This document shows, in pieces, positions 1-6,719 of a stretch of 13,651 bases of DNA. Position 1 is the stretch's first letter. Each line of letters begins with the position of its first letter. Where the stretch lies: positions 1 to 13,651 of the forward strand of contig CADBUT010000112.1 of the NCBI GenBank assembly GCA_902797925.1, given 5' to 3'. The notes beneath the pieces are model-generated. The model was not told the origin of the DNA and did no database searches. It saw only the letters and a program-made list of their open reading frames with translations. The DNA is from an uncultured Spirochaetaceae bacterium. GTDB lineage: Bacteria; Spirochaetota; Spirochaetia; Treponematales; Treponemataceae. A program made the position numbers and the translations under genes.

Positions 1-1531
1 CGGTGTATTCCATTCTCTCTTTAGAGCCAATTTGTCCTGCTGTTACATCGCCGCTTGAAATGCCGCATCCAAACTGAATGGGCTCTCTTCCGGCGGCTTT
101 TTCTTCTTCATTGAATTTGATTAATGCATTCCGCATCATCAGGGCTGTTGTAACAGCGGCAAGTGCATTTGCTTTAGGTGATTCTCCGGCAAGAGGTGCC
201 CCCCAGACAGCCATAATTGAATCGCCAATGAATTTGTCTACACAGCCGCCGGTTTGTGTAACGCATTCAACCATGCGCTCCAAATAGCGGTTTAAGAAAG
301 CAACCAAAGCCTCTGGCTTCATTTTTTCGGCTTTTGCTGTAAAAGAGCGTATGTCTGTAAAGAAAATCGTCACTTTGCGGTTTTCGCCGCCAAGCTTTAA
401 TTCGCCGCGCATAGCACGCTCTGCAATTTCTGTGTTGATAAAACGCCCGAATGTCTCTTTCAGGCGTCCGCGCTCTGCAAGCCCCTGACCCATTTGTTCA
501 ATGCTTTCTGCAAGCACCAAAAGCTCATCGTGTGTACGCTTTTTTATTGAAACATCAAACTGCCCCTGTTCAATGCATTTTACAGCTTCTGTAAGCTCTT
601 CAATCGGTACGCTTATCGTTTTAGAGACAAACCAGACAACAAGAACTGCTGAAAAGAGCAGGGTGAGTTCCAGCCATAAATTGCGGCGGAGCGCGGTCTG
701 CAGCGCTTCAAAAACAATTTTGTCCTTAATCTGCGTAACAACCGCAATTTCGTCAGACAAAAGCTTGTAATAAGAAACAAAGTATTCAGAGCCGTCTTTG
801 TCTTTATAGACAAGCTGCTGCTGCCGCGATTTATTTTCAAATACAATGTTGTAAATCTGTGTATCTTTGATTGATTTGTTTTCGACAGATGAATTCAAAT
901 TGCTGGAAATCAAAATGTCACCGGCTGTATTGACCAGCATGGCTTCATTTGTCTCGCTGGAGAAAGTTTCTGCAAGGCTTACAGGTGAAAAAATCACAAG
1001 AACAGCAGAAGTTTCACCGTTCAGCTCAAGCGGCATGATAAGCGCGAGCAGATTTGCATTAAAAAAAGGCGAAGCGTTCAGTACAATTGTTTCGCCGTTT
1101 TCTGCGCGGCTGAAAAATTCACCCTGTTCCTTTATATAAGTTGTAATGTCCTTGTCGTCAATTCCAAGCGGATAGAGAAGCTGCGTGTTCAGTAATTGTG
1201 CAAAGCCGCTTACTGAAATTGCACCAATCATTCTGTTGCCGTCAAATAATGAATTAATCTGCTCGTCAGCCAGAACAGAATTTCTTGAGTTCATTACATT
1301 TATAATAAACGAAGTGTTTGTAATAATTGAATTTAGAAAAATCTCAGTTTCAGAGGCGGCGTGCTGATTCAGCGAATAATTGTTGTTTTCAGCTGTAACA
1401 CGGACGTCTTCTTTGATGATGTTGGTAATTATAGTAGTTGAAACTAGAAGAGCAGCGAGAACAATTGCGATAATAATAATTATTAGTTTTAAGGCAATGG
1501 GCCGCAAAGCCCTTTGATGTCCATCTAACAT
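1..1531 (-). CDS. Class III adenylate cyclase with periplasmic sensor and HAMP region (3' part outside window)
   Basis: Membrane-bound cyclase predicted to make cAMP from ATP. The frame is open from the ATG at 1531 to the left edge, 510 codons, with no stop, so the C-terminus is missing. Visible order: a transmembrane segment at about residues 13-37, an extracytoplasmic sensor-like region at about 40-275, a second transmembrane segment at about 285-303, a HAMP-like linker at about 304-357, then the cyclase domain. The catalytic domain shows the metal-binding Asp393 (FFTDIRSFT), Asp437 (FIGDSIMAVWG) and the adenine-selecting Lys433 (VDKFIGD). The last visible residue, Thr510 of MEYT, falls where class IIIa enzymes carry Asp, which suggests class IIIb. 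There is no clear Shine-Dalgarno sequence before the ATG. The start was chosen because the first membrane helix follows directly; in-frame TTG codons lie upstream but also lack a ribosome site. No own promoter is evident, so it may be read from the tRNA-Pro promoter. The ligand of the sensor is unknown. Confidence 0.9.
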   Translation of the reverse strand, partial: MLDGHQRALRPIALKLIIIIIAIVLAALLVSTTIITNIIKEDVRVTAENNNYSLNQHAASETEIFLNSIITNTSFIINVMNSRNSVLADEQINSLFDGNRMIGAISVSGFAQLLNTQLLYPLGIDDKDITTYIKEQGEFFSRAENGETIVLNASPFFNANLLALIMPLELNGETSAVLVIFSPVSLAETFSSETNEAMLVNTAGDILISSNLNSSVENKSIKDTQIYNIVFENKSRQQQLVYKDKDGSEYFVSYYKLLSDEIAVVTQIKDKIVFEALQTALRRNLWLELTLLFSAVLVVWFVSKTISVPIEELTEAVKCIEQGQFDVSIKKRTHDELLVLAESIEQMGQGLAERGRLKETFGRFINTEIAERAMRGELKLGGENRKVTIFFTDIRSFTAKAEKMKPEALVAFLNRYLERMVECVTQTGGCVDKFIGDSIMAVWGAPLAGESPKANALAAVTTALMMRNALIKFNEEEKAAGREPIQFGCGISSGDVTAGQIGSKERMEYT

Positions 1532-1589
1532 AATTAAGTGTGTTGGCTTTGCAGCTTTGTTTTGTAGGAACAACAAAGTTGTTAAATAG

Positions 1590-1662
1590 TCGGAATGACA
1601 GGATTTGAACCTGCGACATTCTGGTCCCAAACCAGACGCGCTACCAGCTGCGCTACATTCCG
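1590..1662 (-). tRNA. tRNA-Pro (anticodon TGG)
   Basis: The reverse strand folds as a complete cloverleaf. The 7-bp acceptor stem is CGGAATG with CATTCCG, with the C1-G72 pair typical of bacterial tRNA-Pro. The anticodon stem TCTGG/CCAGA encloses the loop TTTGGGA, giving anticodon TGG, which reads CCA and probably other proline codons. The T-arm carries GGTTCAAATCC. The discriminator base is A at 1590 and the next genomic bases are CTA, so CCA is not encoded and must be added after transcription. The adenylate cyclase starts 58 nt further on the same strand without a clear terminator between them. Confidence 0.96.
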
Positions 1663-1668
1663 AAACCG

Positions 1669-1692
1669 TTTATCAGGCAAGCGCTTGATAAA
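1669..1692. repeat. Inverted repeat in the tRNA-Pro leader
   Basis: TTTATCA (1669-1675) and TGATAAA (1686-1692) are perfect inverted copies. They enclose and partly overlap the 10-bp palindrome CAAGCGCTTG (1678-1687). The element lies between the predicted transcription start and the tRNA 5' end, so it could be a leader hairpin or a protein-binding site. No function can be assigned from sequence. Confidence 0.5.
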
Positions 1693-1704
1693 ACTTATGT
1701 CTTG

Positions 1705-1733
1705 ATATTATCCAAAATGAATAAAAGAGTCAA
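1705..1733 (-). promoter_or_regulatory. Promoter of tRNA-Pro
   Basis: On the minus strand a -35 box TTGACT (1733-1728) and a -10 box TAATAT (1710-1705) are separated by exactly 17 bp. Both match the sigma-70 consensus at 5 of 6 positions. Transcription would start near 1698, leaving a leader of about 36 nt before the mature tRNA. Confidence 0.7.
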
Positions 1734-1789
1734 TAGGTTAGGCAATAAAGTTCATAAAATAATTGCACAGCCGCCTGTTTTTGCGGCTT

Positions 1790-1824
1790 AAAAAATGCGC
1801 ACTTGACAATGAGTGTGCTTTTTT
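1790..1824. terminator. Bidirectional terminator-like hairpin overlapping the tRNA-Leu -35 box
   Basis: GCGCACT (1797-1803) pairs with AGTGTGC (1812-1818), with one G-T pair and an 8-nt loop. An A6 tract on the left and a T6 tract on the right make it look like an intrinsic terminator on both strands. It contains the -35 box of the tRNA-Leu promoter. A second smaller hairpin, AGCCGC (1769-1774) with GCGGCT (1783-1788), lies just upstream. No gene that would need terminating here is visible, so its role is unclear. Confidence 0.45.
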
Positions 1825-1831
1825 ATAAGAT
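1803..1831 (+). promoter_or_regulatory. Promoter of tRNA-Leu
   Basis: A consensus -35 box TTGACA (1803-1808) is followed after 17 bp by TAAGAT (1826-1831). Transcription would begin near 1838, a few bases before the mature tRNA 5' end at 1845. Confidence 0.7.
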
Positions 1832-1844
1832 TCAGTTAATTGCT

Positions 1845-1928
1845 GCCCGGATGGTGGAATTGGTAGACACGCTAGTTTCAGGTACTAGAGCTCTAACGGG
1901 TGTGCGAGTTCAAGTCTCGCTTCGGGCA
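1845..1928 (+). tRNA. tRNA-Leu (anticodon CAG)
   Basis: This is a class II tRNA with a long variable arm. The acceptor stem GCCCGGA pairs with TTCGGGC. The anticodon stem CTAGT/ACTAG encloses TTCAGGT, giving anticodon CAG, which reads CTG. The T-arm GCGAGTTCAAGTCTCGC is canonical. The discriminator A is at 1928 and the following bases are AA, so CCA is not encoded. A terminator begins directly at the tRNA 3' end. Confidence 0.96.
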
Positions 1929-1960
1929 AAAGCCGGTTGATTCGTCAGCCGGCTTTTTTT
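1928..1960 (+). terminator. Intrinsic terminator of tRNA-Leu
   Basis: The stem AAAAGCCGG/CCGGCTTTT is extended by a U-G pair and TGA/TCA around a TTCG tetraloop, then followed by a T tract. It abuts the tRNA, so the primary transcript has almost no 3' trailer beyond the terminator itself. Confidence 0.88.
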
Positions 1961-1970
1961 ATGCAGAAAA

Positions 1971-2013
1971 TTAAAAACCCCGGTACACTTCATCTTGAAT
2001 GAACTGACCGGGG
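1971..2013 (-). terminator. Intrinsic terminator of the response regulator gene
   Basis: On the minus strand CCCCGGT and ACCGGGG pair, with an inner TTCAT/ATGAA helix, followed by TTTTTAATTTT. It lies 27 bp past the stop codon of the response regulator. On the plus strand the hairpin is followed by CTTGTTTTT, so it may also catch weak readthrough from tRNA-Leu. Confidence 0.88.
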
Positions 2014-2039
2014 CTTGTTTTTGGCTTTAATTTCAGCCG

Positions 2040-2423
2040 CTATTTTTTCTTCAGCTGTTCTTTAACATGTGATAAAAGAGCTTCTGTTGAAATTGGCTTT
2101 AATATATAGTCTTCATTTAAAGCTTTTACTTTATCGATTATGTCATCGTCTTCAACGCCTGTTAAGAAGATAACAGGAACGTTTTTTGTTTTTCCTTTTT
2201 GCTTGATATTTTCATACATATCAAAACCTGACATTTCAGGCATATCTATGTCAAGAATGATTAAGTCGACATCGTTATTGTCTAAAAAAGTAAGAGCTTC
2301 TTTTACAGTTGCCATTGGAACTATCTGATAGTCAGATTTCAAAGAAGATTTGACATGAATTCTTATTATCGAATCATCATCAACAGCCAATATAAGAGGT
2401 TGAATATTTTTTTTAACTGCCAT
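2040..2423 (-). CDS. Single-domain CheY-like response regulator
   Basis: A 127-residue stand-alone receiver domain with no output domain. It shows the acidic pocket Asp15-Asp17 (AVDDD), the phosphoacceptor Asp58 (LDIDMP), the switch Thr88 (FLTG) and the conserved Lys109 (ILKPI), so it should be phosphorylatable. The start is supported by GGAGG at 2435-2431, seven bases before the ATG. It is divergent from cheW with a shared 200-bp upstream region, which suggests but does not prove a role in chemotaxis or another two-component pathway. The usual Gly-Ala before the DYI...KP segment is replaced by ALNEDYI, so it is not a textbook CheY. Its partner kinase is not in the window. Confidence 0.92.
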   Translation of the reverse strand: MAVKKNIQPLILAVDDDSIIRIHVKSSLKSDYQIVPMATVKEALTFLDNNDVDLIILDIDMPEMSGFDMYENIKQKGKTKNVPVIFLTGVEDDDIIDKVKALNEDYILKPISTEALLSHVKEQLKKK

Positions 2424-2446
2424 GCACGGTCCTCCAAAACTGTTTA

Positions 2447-2475
2447 ATTATATCATTCAAATGAATAAATGTGTA
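2447..2475 (-). promoter_or_regulatory. Promoter of the response regulator gene
   Basis: On the minus strand a perfect -10 box TATAAT (2452-2447) is preceded after 17 bp by TACACA (2475-2470), a 4/6 match to the -35 consensus. The predicted start near 2440 gives a leader of about 17 nt that contains the GGAGG ribosome site. Confidence 0.6.
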
Positions 2476-2546
2476 ATAAAAAATTTTACCTAGTTCAAAT
2501 TATTCGGTTTGTTTCAATAATTTTATTAACTTCTTACTATAAAAGC

Positions 2547-2575
2547 TTGTAAAAAAAAGGGTTTCATTGTATTCT
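2547..2575 (+). promoter_or_regulatory. Promoter of the cheW operon
   Basis: TTGTAA (2547-2552), a 17-bp spacer containing an A/G-rich run, then TATTCT (2570-2575). The same -10 hexamer and spacing occur at the tmRNA and ndk promoters. The predicted start near 2582 leaves a leader of about 42 nt. A second -10-like TATAAA lies upstream at 2538-2543 but without a good -35 box. Confidence 0.5.
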
Positions 2576-2623
2576 TAAATTATTCTTGAATTGTTTCAAA
2601 AGAATGCACTGGTGGAGGCAATT

Positions 2624-3103
2624 ATGGCAGTCGGCGAATCACAGTTTCAGCTTGTAACATTTGAGCTTGGTGAAGAACTGTATGGTGTTGATATTATGGA
2701 CGTTAAGGAGATTGTAAAACTTCAGGTTGTACGTCCAATTCCGAATGCTCCATATTATGTAGAAGGAATTTTCAACCTTCGTAGTGAAATTATTCCTGTT
2801 ATTAACTTGCATAAACGTTTTCATTTAAAGGCCAGAGAAAGAACCGAAGATGAGGACGATTTTGAGGGCGGTTTTATTATCATTAATATGGACGGAACAA
2901 AAATCGGCATTATTATCGATAAAATCGCGCGTGTTGTTCAAATTAAAACTGATGAGGTTAAGCCGCCGCCACAGATGCTTACCGGTATCGGTACAGAATA
3001 CATCAATGGAGTTGTAAGACAGGAAAACGGCTATCTTATCATTTTGGATATCCGCCGTGTTTTCAACTCTAGCGAATTAAAGAAGCTGGTCGGCATACAG
3101 TAA
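2624..3103 (+). CDS. cheW: Chemotaxis adaptor protein CheW
   Basis: A 159-residue single CheW domain, the scaffold that links chemoreceptors to the CheA kinase at the inner membrane. The sequence begins MAVGESQFQLVTFELGEELY, then has IMDVKEIVK, RPIPNAP, GIFNLRSEIIPVINL and GIIIDKIARVVQI, as in other CheW proteins. A longer frame opens at a TTG at 2591. I chose the ATG at 2624 because GGTGGAGG (2611-2618) sits just upstream and the CheW fold starts there. It is the first gene of a tightly packed operon; its stop is followed after one base by the next start codon. No cheA or receptor gene is in the window. Confidence 0.96.
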   Translation: MAVGESQFQLVTFELGEELYGVDIMDVKEIVKLQVVRPIPNAPYYVEGIFNLRSEIIPVINLHKRFHLKARERTEDEDDFEGGFIIINMDGTKIGIIIDKIARVVQIKTDEVKPPPQMLTGIGTEYINGVVRQENGYLIILDIRRVFNSSELKKLVGIQ

Positions 3104-3104
3104 T

Positions 3105-4163
3105 ATGAAGGTTCCGGTTTTTAGTTCTACTATCCGCAGAAAAGAAATGGATGCGGTGCTCTCGTGTATGGTTTCTGAAAAAATCGGACCTGGCGAAATA
3201 AATGCACGGCTTATTCAATGTGTAAAAGAAACTTTCGGTGTTGATGGCTGCGTTGCCGTAAGAAGCCCGGCTATTGCGCTGAAATATGCAATTAAATGTC
3301 TTGGTCTGCCGGAGGGCAGTGCAATTATGATTTCTGCACTTGCGCCTTCATGGCAGATTCCAGTAATTGAAGAACTCGGCTATAAATATATCATTCTCGA
3401 TGTTGTTGAAGAGACAGCGCTTGTTTCAGTTGAAGCTGTCGAAAATGGCATGAAAGCCGGCGGACGTCTGCTTATTCTTCATGAGCCGCTCGGTAATTTA
3501 CCTGATTTTGAAAAAATTGCCGCCTTAGGCATTCAATTTATAGAAGATATTTCTCAAAGTGCCGGAGCTTATGTTGAGATGCCCGCAGAAGATGGCAAAG
3601 ACCCGGAAAAAAAATATGCCGGCACTTACGGCGTTTATACGGTTTTGGGCTTGGAAGAAAAGGATATTCTTACAGCAGGCGGCGGAGCTGTTCTTATGGC
3701 GCCAAACCGCCGCGAATGGATTGTTCTTAAAAAACAGATAGAAGATGCACCTTTTATCGATCTGCTGCCTGACATAAATTCTGCTCTTGCATGGGTTCAG
3801 CTTAAAGAAAGAGCACGGAACGAGCAGCTGCGCAGCGAAATGAAGGAAATTTACGCCCGTTCTTTGATGCAGGGGCGGCACAAGTCGTTTATCTGCCAAT
3901 GCGAAAACGCAGTAACGGCGGTTTATTCATTCCCGGTTCTGCTTAAAAACGGAGCAAAAGACGTAAAGCAGTATGCGTCGCGCAAAGAAATTGATGTAGC
4001 CGATGCTTTTGAGTTTTCAGTTGTTTCAAAATATGAGGAGCTTGCGGCAGATTGTCCTGTAGCGCGCTCGCTTGCCTTGCGCTGTATATTGTTTCCGCTT
4101 TACCCGAGACTTGGCAATTCGCAGGCTGTAAAAATTTCAAAAGTTCTGGCAACTTTGCCGTAA
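3105..4163 (+). CDS. DegT/DnrJ/EryC1/StrS-family (fold type I PLP) aminotransferase-like protein, divergent
   Basis: A 352-residue protein with the layout of the DegT family, which uses PLP to aminate nucleotide-linked keto sugars. FIEDISQSAG carries the Asp148 and Gln151 that normally contact the cofactor. The segment from Lys186 to the Gly-Gly-Gly-Ala run aligns without gaps to the family motif around the Schiff-base lysine, so the lysine appears kept. However, the usual SFHxTK context is replaced by VLGLEEK, and the Asn-x-Arg phosphate-binding motif before the conserved INSALAWVQL helix is not recognisable. The C-terminal FPLYPRLGNSQ segment fits the family. There are no sugar-biosynthesis genes nearby. 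It starts one base after the cheW stop, without a clear ribosome site, so translation is probably coupled. T. pallidum has, as I recall, a spsC-annotated gene in this place. The substrate is unknown and loss of activity is possible. Confidence 0.8.
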   Translation: MKVPVFSSTIRRKEMDAVLSCMVSEKIGPGEINARLIQCVKETFGVDGCVAVRSPAIALKYAIKCLGLPEGSAIMISALAPSWQIPVIEELGYKYIILDVVEETALVSVEAVENGMKAGGRLLILHEPLGNLPDFEKIAALGIQFIEDISQSAGAYVEMPAEDGKDPEKKYAGTYGVYTVLGLEEKDILTAGGGAVLMAPNRREWIVLKKQIEDAPFIDLLPDINSALAWVQLKERARNEQLRSEMKEIYARSLMQGRHKSFICQCENAVTAVYSFPVLLKNGAKDVKQYASRKEIDVADAFEFSVVSKYEELAADCPVARSLALRCILFPLYPRLGNSQAVKISKVLATLP

Positions 4164-4172
4164 GGCGGCATA

Positions 4173-5021
4173 ATGAGAAAAAAACGCGCCGTAATTGTAA
4201 TTAACACGTATAAAGAAGAAGCTCAGCTTATAGCAAATGACGTAAAAAGCTTTTTGGAACAGGAATCTTGGGCTGTCGATTTTCTTGAATTTTCAGGACC
4301 GTGCAGCAAAAGCAGCTTTGACGGCTATAAGCTTGCTGTAACTTTAGGCGGTGACGGCACAGTTCTTTTTGCGGCGCGCGGCTGTCTTGAGCAGAAGATT
4401 CCGATTTTGCCGATAAATTTGGGCGAATTCGGTTTTATTGCAGGAATTCAAAAAGAAAGCTGGCAGGAGCGCCTCTCGCTCTTTTTGCGCAAAAAACTTC
4501 CGCTGACGGAGCGCAGCATGCTTAGCGTAACTGCTCTGCGCGGCAAAAGCCCAATATTTGAGTCTTATGCGCTTAATGATGTAGTCGTTTCGGCAGACAG
4601 AGCCGCAAAAATTGTTTCGCTCGGTATAACGTTCAACGGCAATTCTTTCGGCAAGTTTCAGTCAGACGGAATTATAGTGGCAACCGCGACAGGTTCAACT
4701 GCATATTCTGCTGCTGCAGGCGGCCCGATTGTAGACCCGGAGCTTGACGCCTTTGTACTTAGCCCGATTTGTCCGTTCTCGCTTTCTAACCGGCCGATTG
4801 TGCTGCCTTCAAGCGGCGTGCTCTGTGTTGATGTTCTGCCTTCGAGAGATACCGGCGTTTCAATAACGGCGGACGGTCAGGTCTTGGAACATCTTGAAAC
4901 AGGTGATATTGTTTTCTTGCAGAAGGCAAAGGAAAAAGTTCTGCTTGCAGACTGCGGCTCTTCTGTTTTTTATTCGGCTTTACGATCAAAACTCCATTGG
5001 TCTGGAGGACCCAGTGCTTGA
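4173..5021 (+). CDS. nadK: NAD kinase
   Basis: A 282-residue ATP-NAD kinase, the cytoplasmic enzyme that makes NADP from NAD. It has the diagnostic GGDGT motif at residues 59-63, NLGEFGFI at 82-89, LNDVVVS at 134-140, and the C-terminal-domain signature SDGIIVATATGSTAYS at about 164-179 followed by AAGGP. The length is typical. The stop of the preceding gene overlaps the purine-rich ribosome site (AAGGCGG from 4162), and the TGA stop of nadK overlaps the GTG start of recN by 8 nt, both signs of coupled expression. The AGT GCT TGA end reads across the recN start in another frame. Confidence 0.95.
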   Translation: MRKKRAVIVINTYKEEAQLIANDVKSFLEQESWAVDFLEFSGPCSKSSFDGYKLAVTLGGDGTVLFAARGCLEQKIPILPINLGEFGFIAGIQKESWQERLSLFLRKKLPLTERSMLSVTALRGKSPIFESYALNDVVVSADRAAKIVSLGITFNGNSFGKFQSDGIIVATATGSTAYSAAAGGPIVDPELDAFVLSPICPFSLSNRPIVLPSSGVLCVDVLPSRDTGVSITADGQVLEHLETGDIVFLQKAKEKVLLADCGSSVFYSALRSKLHWSGGPSA

Positions 5022-6711
5022 AGATTTAAATATAAAAGATTTTGCAATTATAGATTCTGTTCAGCTTGAATTTACAAAAGGCTTTAATGTTCTCACCGGC
5101 GAAACAGGTGCGGGTAAATCAATTCTGATTGGTGCACTGTCGTTTCTGCTTGGCGGCAAGGCTGAAGTCTCTCAAATCCGCGACGGTGCGCAGGAAGCAC
5201 GTGTAAGCGGTACAATTCTTCTTTCAGACAGACAGAAAGAAGCACTTGCATGGCTTGCAGAGCGGAACATTGAGCCGGAGAATAACCGCATTCTTCTCCG
5301 CCGCACAATCAAAGATACAGGCAAAACTGCTGCCTGGATTCAGGATACGCCTGTTACTAAAAACGAACTTGCTGATTTTACAGGCTTTCTCGTTGACATT
5401 CATGGACAGCATGAACACCAGTCTCTGATGCGCGTCTCTGAACACAGAAAATTCCTTGATGCTTATGCCGGAATCGTGCCGCAGGTTGAAGCATTCACAG
5501 AGCTTTATAACCAGCTTGTAGAAAAGCGTAAAATCTTAGCCGAAATGAATACTTCTGACGCTGAACGTAACCAAAAAATTGAGCTTTTGAAATTTGCAAT
5601 TGACGAAATTGAAAATGCAAATCTAAAGCCGCAGGAAGAAGAAGAACTTTCGGCAGAAGAGGCGAGGCTGACCCAATACGAAAAACTTTTTGATGAAATA
5701 GACCAGCTTTCTCAGCTTTTTAACAGCGAAGGCGGTGCTGTATCGCTTTTAAAACGCAGCCGCCCAGTTATGGAAAAAGTTTCGTCGATTGACTCATCGC
5801 TTTCAAGTCTTTCAGGCCGCCTTGAAACAGCCTACTACGAAATTGACGATATTGCAGAAGAAATAAAGTCTTACAAAAATTCGCTTGTCTTTGATCCTTC
5901 GCGGCTTGAGCAGGTTCAGGAAAGGCTTGCGCTTATTTATAAGCTTAAGAAGAAGTATGTGCCGCAGAATGACGCCACAATCGTCAGTTTGCTTGCTTAT
6001 AAAGAGCAGGCAGAAGCCCAGCTTGAGTCGCTCACTTCTTTTGAGGGCAACCGCTCGGCTTTAGAGGCAGAAGTCAACGAAATAGCAAAGAAAGTTTCGC
6101 TTGAAGCAAAAAGCCTTTCTGAAAAGCGCAACGGTGCGGCTAAAGAAATGGCAGAAAAGATTCAGACTGTGCTTGCAAACTTGGGCATGAAGGGAACTGT
6201 CTTTGATGCAGGGCTTTCAATGAAGCCGCAGACAGGCGGCGTTCAGCGCTGCGGCCCTTATGGCGTAGACAACATCGAGTTTATGATAAGCGCGAACCCT
6301 GGTTCACCGCTCCGTCCCCTTGCAAAAATTGCTTCAGGCGGCGAACTTTCGCGCGTAATGCTTGCTTTTAAAACGATTCTGGCTGATACTGATACTACAC
6401 CGACTTTAATATTTGACGAGATTGATACAGGCATAGGCGGCGAGGTTGCGGTTGCTATCGGCGATCATATCAAAAAACTTGCCGCAAAACATCAGATATT
6501 GTGCATTTCACATCTAGCGAATATTGCAGTTTGTGCCGATACTCATATAAAGATAGAAAAATCTGTAAATCTCCAAAAGACGACAACGTCAGTTCGTGTA
6601 ATAACAGGTCAGGACAGAATAACTGAAATTGCGCGGATGCTTGCCGGTGACAGTGCAAGTGCTGCGTCTTTGGAACATGCAAGAGTTTTACTTTCCAAAT
6701 ATGGAGGATAA
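5014..6711 (+). CDS. recN: DNA repair protein RecN
   Basis: A 565-residue SMC-like ATPase acting in recombinational repair of double-strand breaks. Walker A GETGAGKS is at residues 29-36, the region DIHGQHEHQSL that follows the first nucleotide-binding lobe at 128-138, a long coiled-coil middle at about 160-385, the ABC signature SGGELS at 441-446, Walker B LIFDEID at 465-471 and the switch His500 (CISHLANIA). The frame is open back to 4894, but the GTG at 5014 is the likely start: GGAGG at 5004-5008 lies five bases upstream and the next residues LEDLNIKDFAIID match the usual RecN N-terminus. It overlaps nadK by 8 nt. The nadK-recN adjacency is common in bacteria. Confidence 0.96.
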   Translation: MLEDLNIKDFAIIDSVQLEFTKGFNVLTGETGAGKSILIGALSFLLGGKAEVSQIRDGAQEARVSGTILLSDRQKEALAWLAERNIEPENNRILLRRTIKDTGKTAAWIQDTPVTKNELADFTGFLVDIHGQHEHQSLMRVSEHRKFLDAYAGIVPQVEAFTELYNQLVEKRKILAEMNTSDAERNQKIELLKFAIDEIENANLKPQEEEELSAEEARLTQYEKLFDEIDQLSQLFNSEGGAVSLLKRSRPVMEKVSSIDSSLSSLSGRLETAYYEIDDIAEEIKSYKNSLVFDPSRLEQVQERLALIYKLKKKYVPQNDATIVSLLAYKEQAEAQLESLTSFEGNRSALEAEVNEIAKKVSLEAKSLSEKRNGAAKEMAEKIQTVLANLGMKGTVFDAGLSMKPQTGGVQRCGPYGVDNIEFMISANPGSPLRPLAKIASGGELSRVMLAFKTILADTDTTPTLIFDEIDTGIGGEVAVAIGDHIKKLAAKHQILCISHLANIAVCADTHIKIEKSVNLQKTTTSVRVITGQDRITEIARMLAGDSASAASLEHARVLLSKYGG

Positions 6712-6719
6712 TTGTAGTT

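Noticed and set aside
1571..1585. AACAAC-AAA-GTTGTT hairpin as terminator of tRNA-Pro
   Set aside because: The stem is only 6 bp, A-T rich, with a 3-nt loop and no U tract after it on the relevant strand.
1389..1619. 76-codon minus-strand frame over tRNA-Pro
   Set aside because: It crosses the tRNA and continues in the wrong frame of the cyclase gene.
2591..2623. Longer CheW starting at a TTG at 2591
   Set aside because: The extra 11 residues have no ribosome site and no family match, whereas the ATG at 2624 has GGTGGAGG just upstream.
4894..5013. Longer RecN with 40 extra N-terminal residues
   Set aside because: That region is nadK coding sequence in another frame; the GTG at 5014 has GGAGG five bases before it and gives a standard RecN N-terminus.
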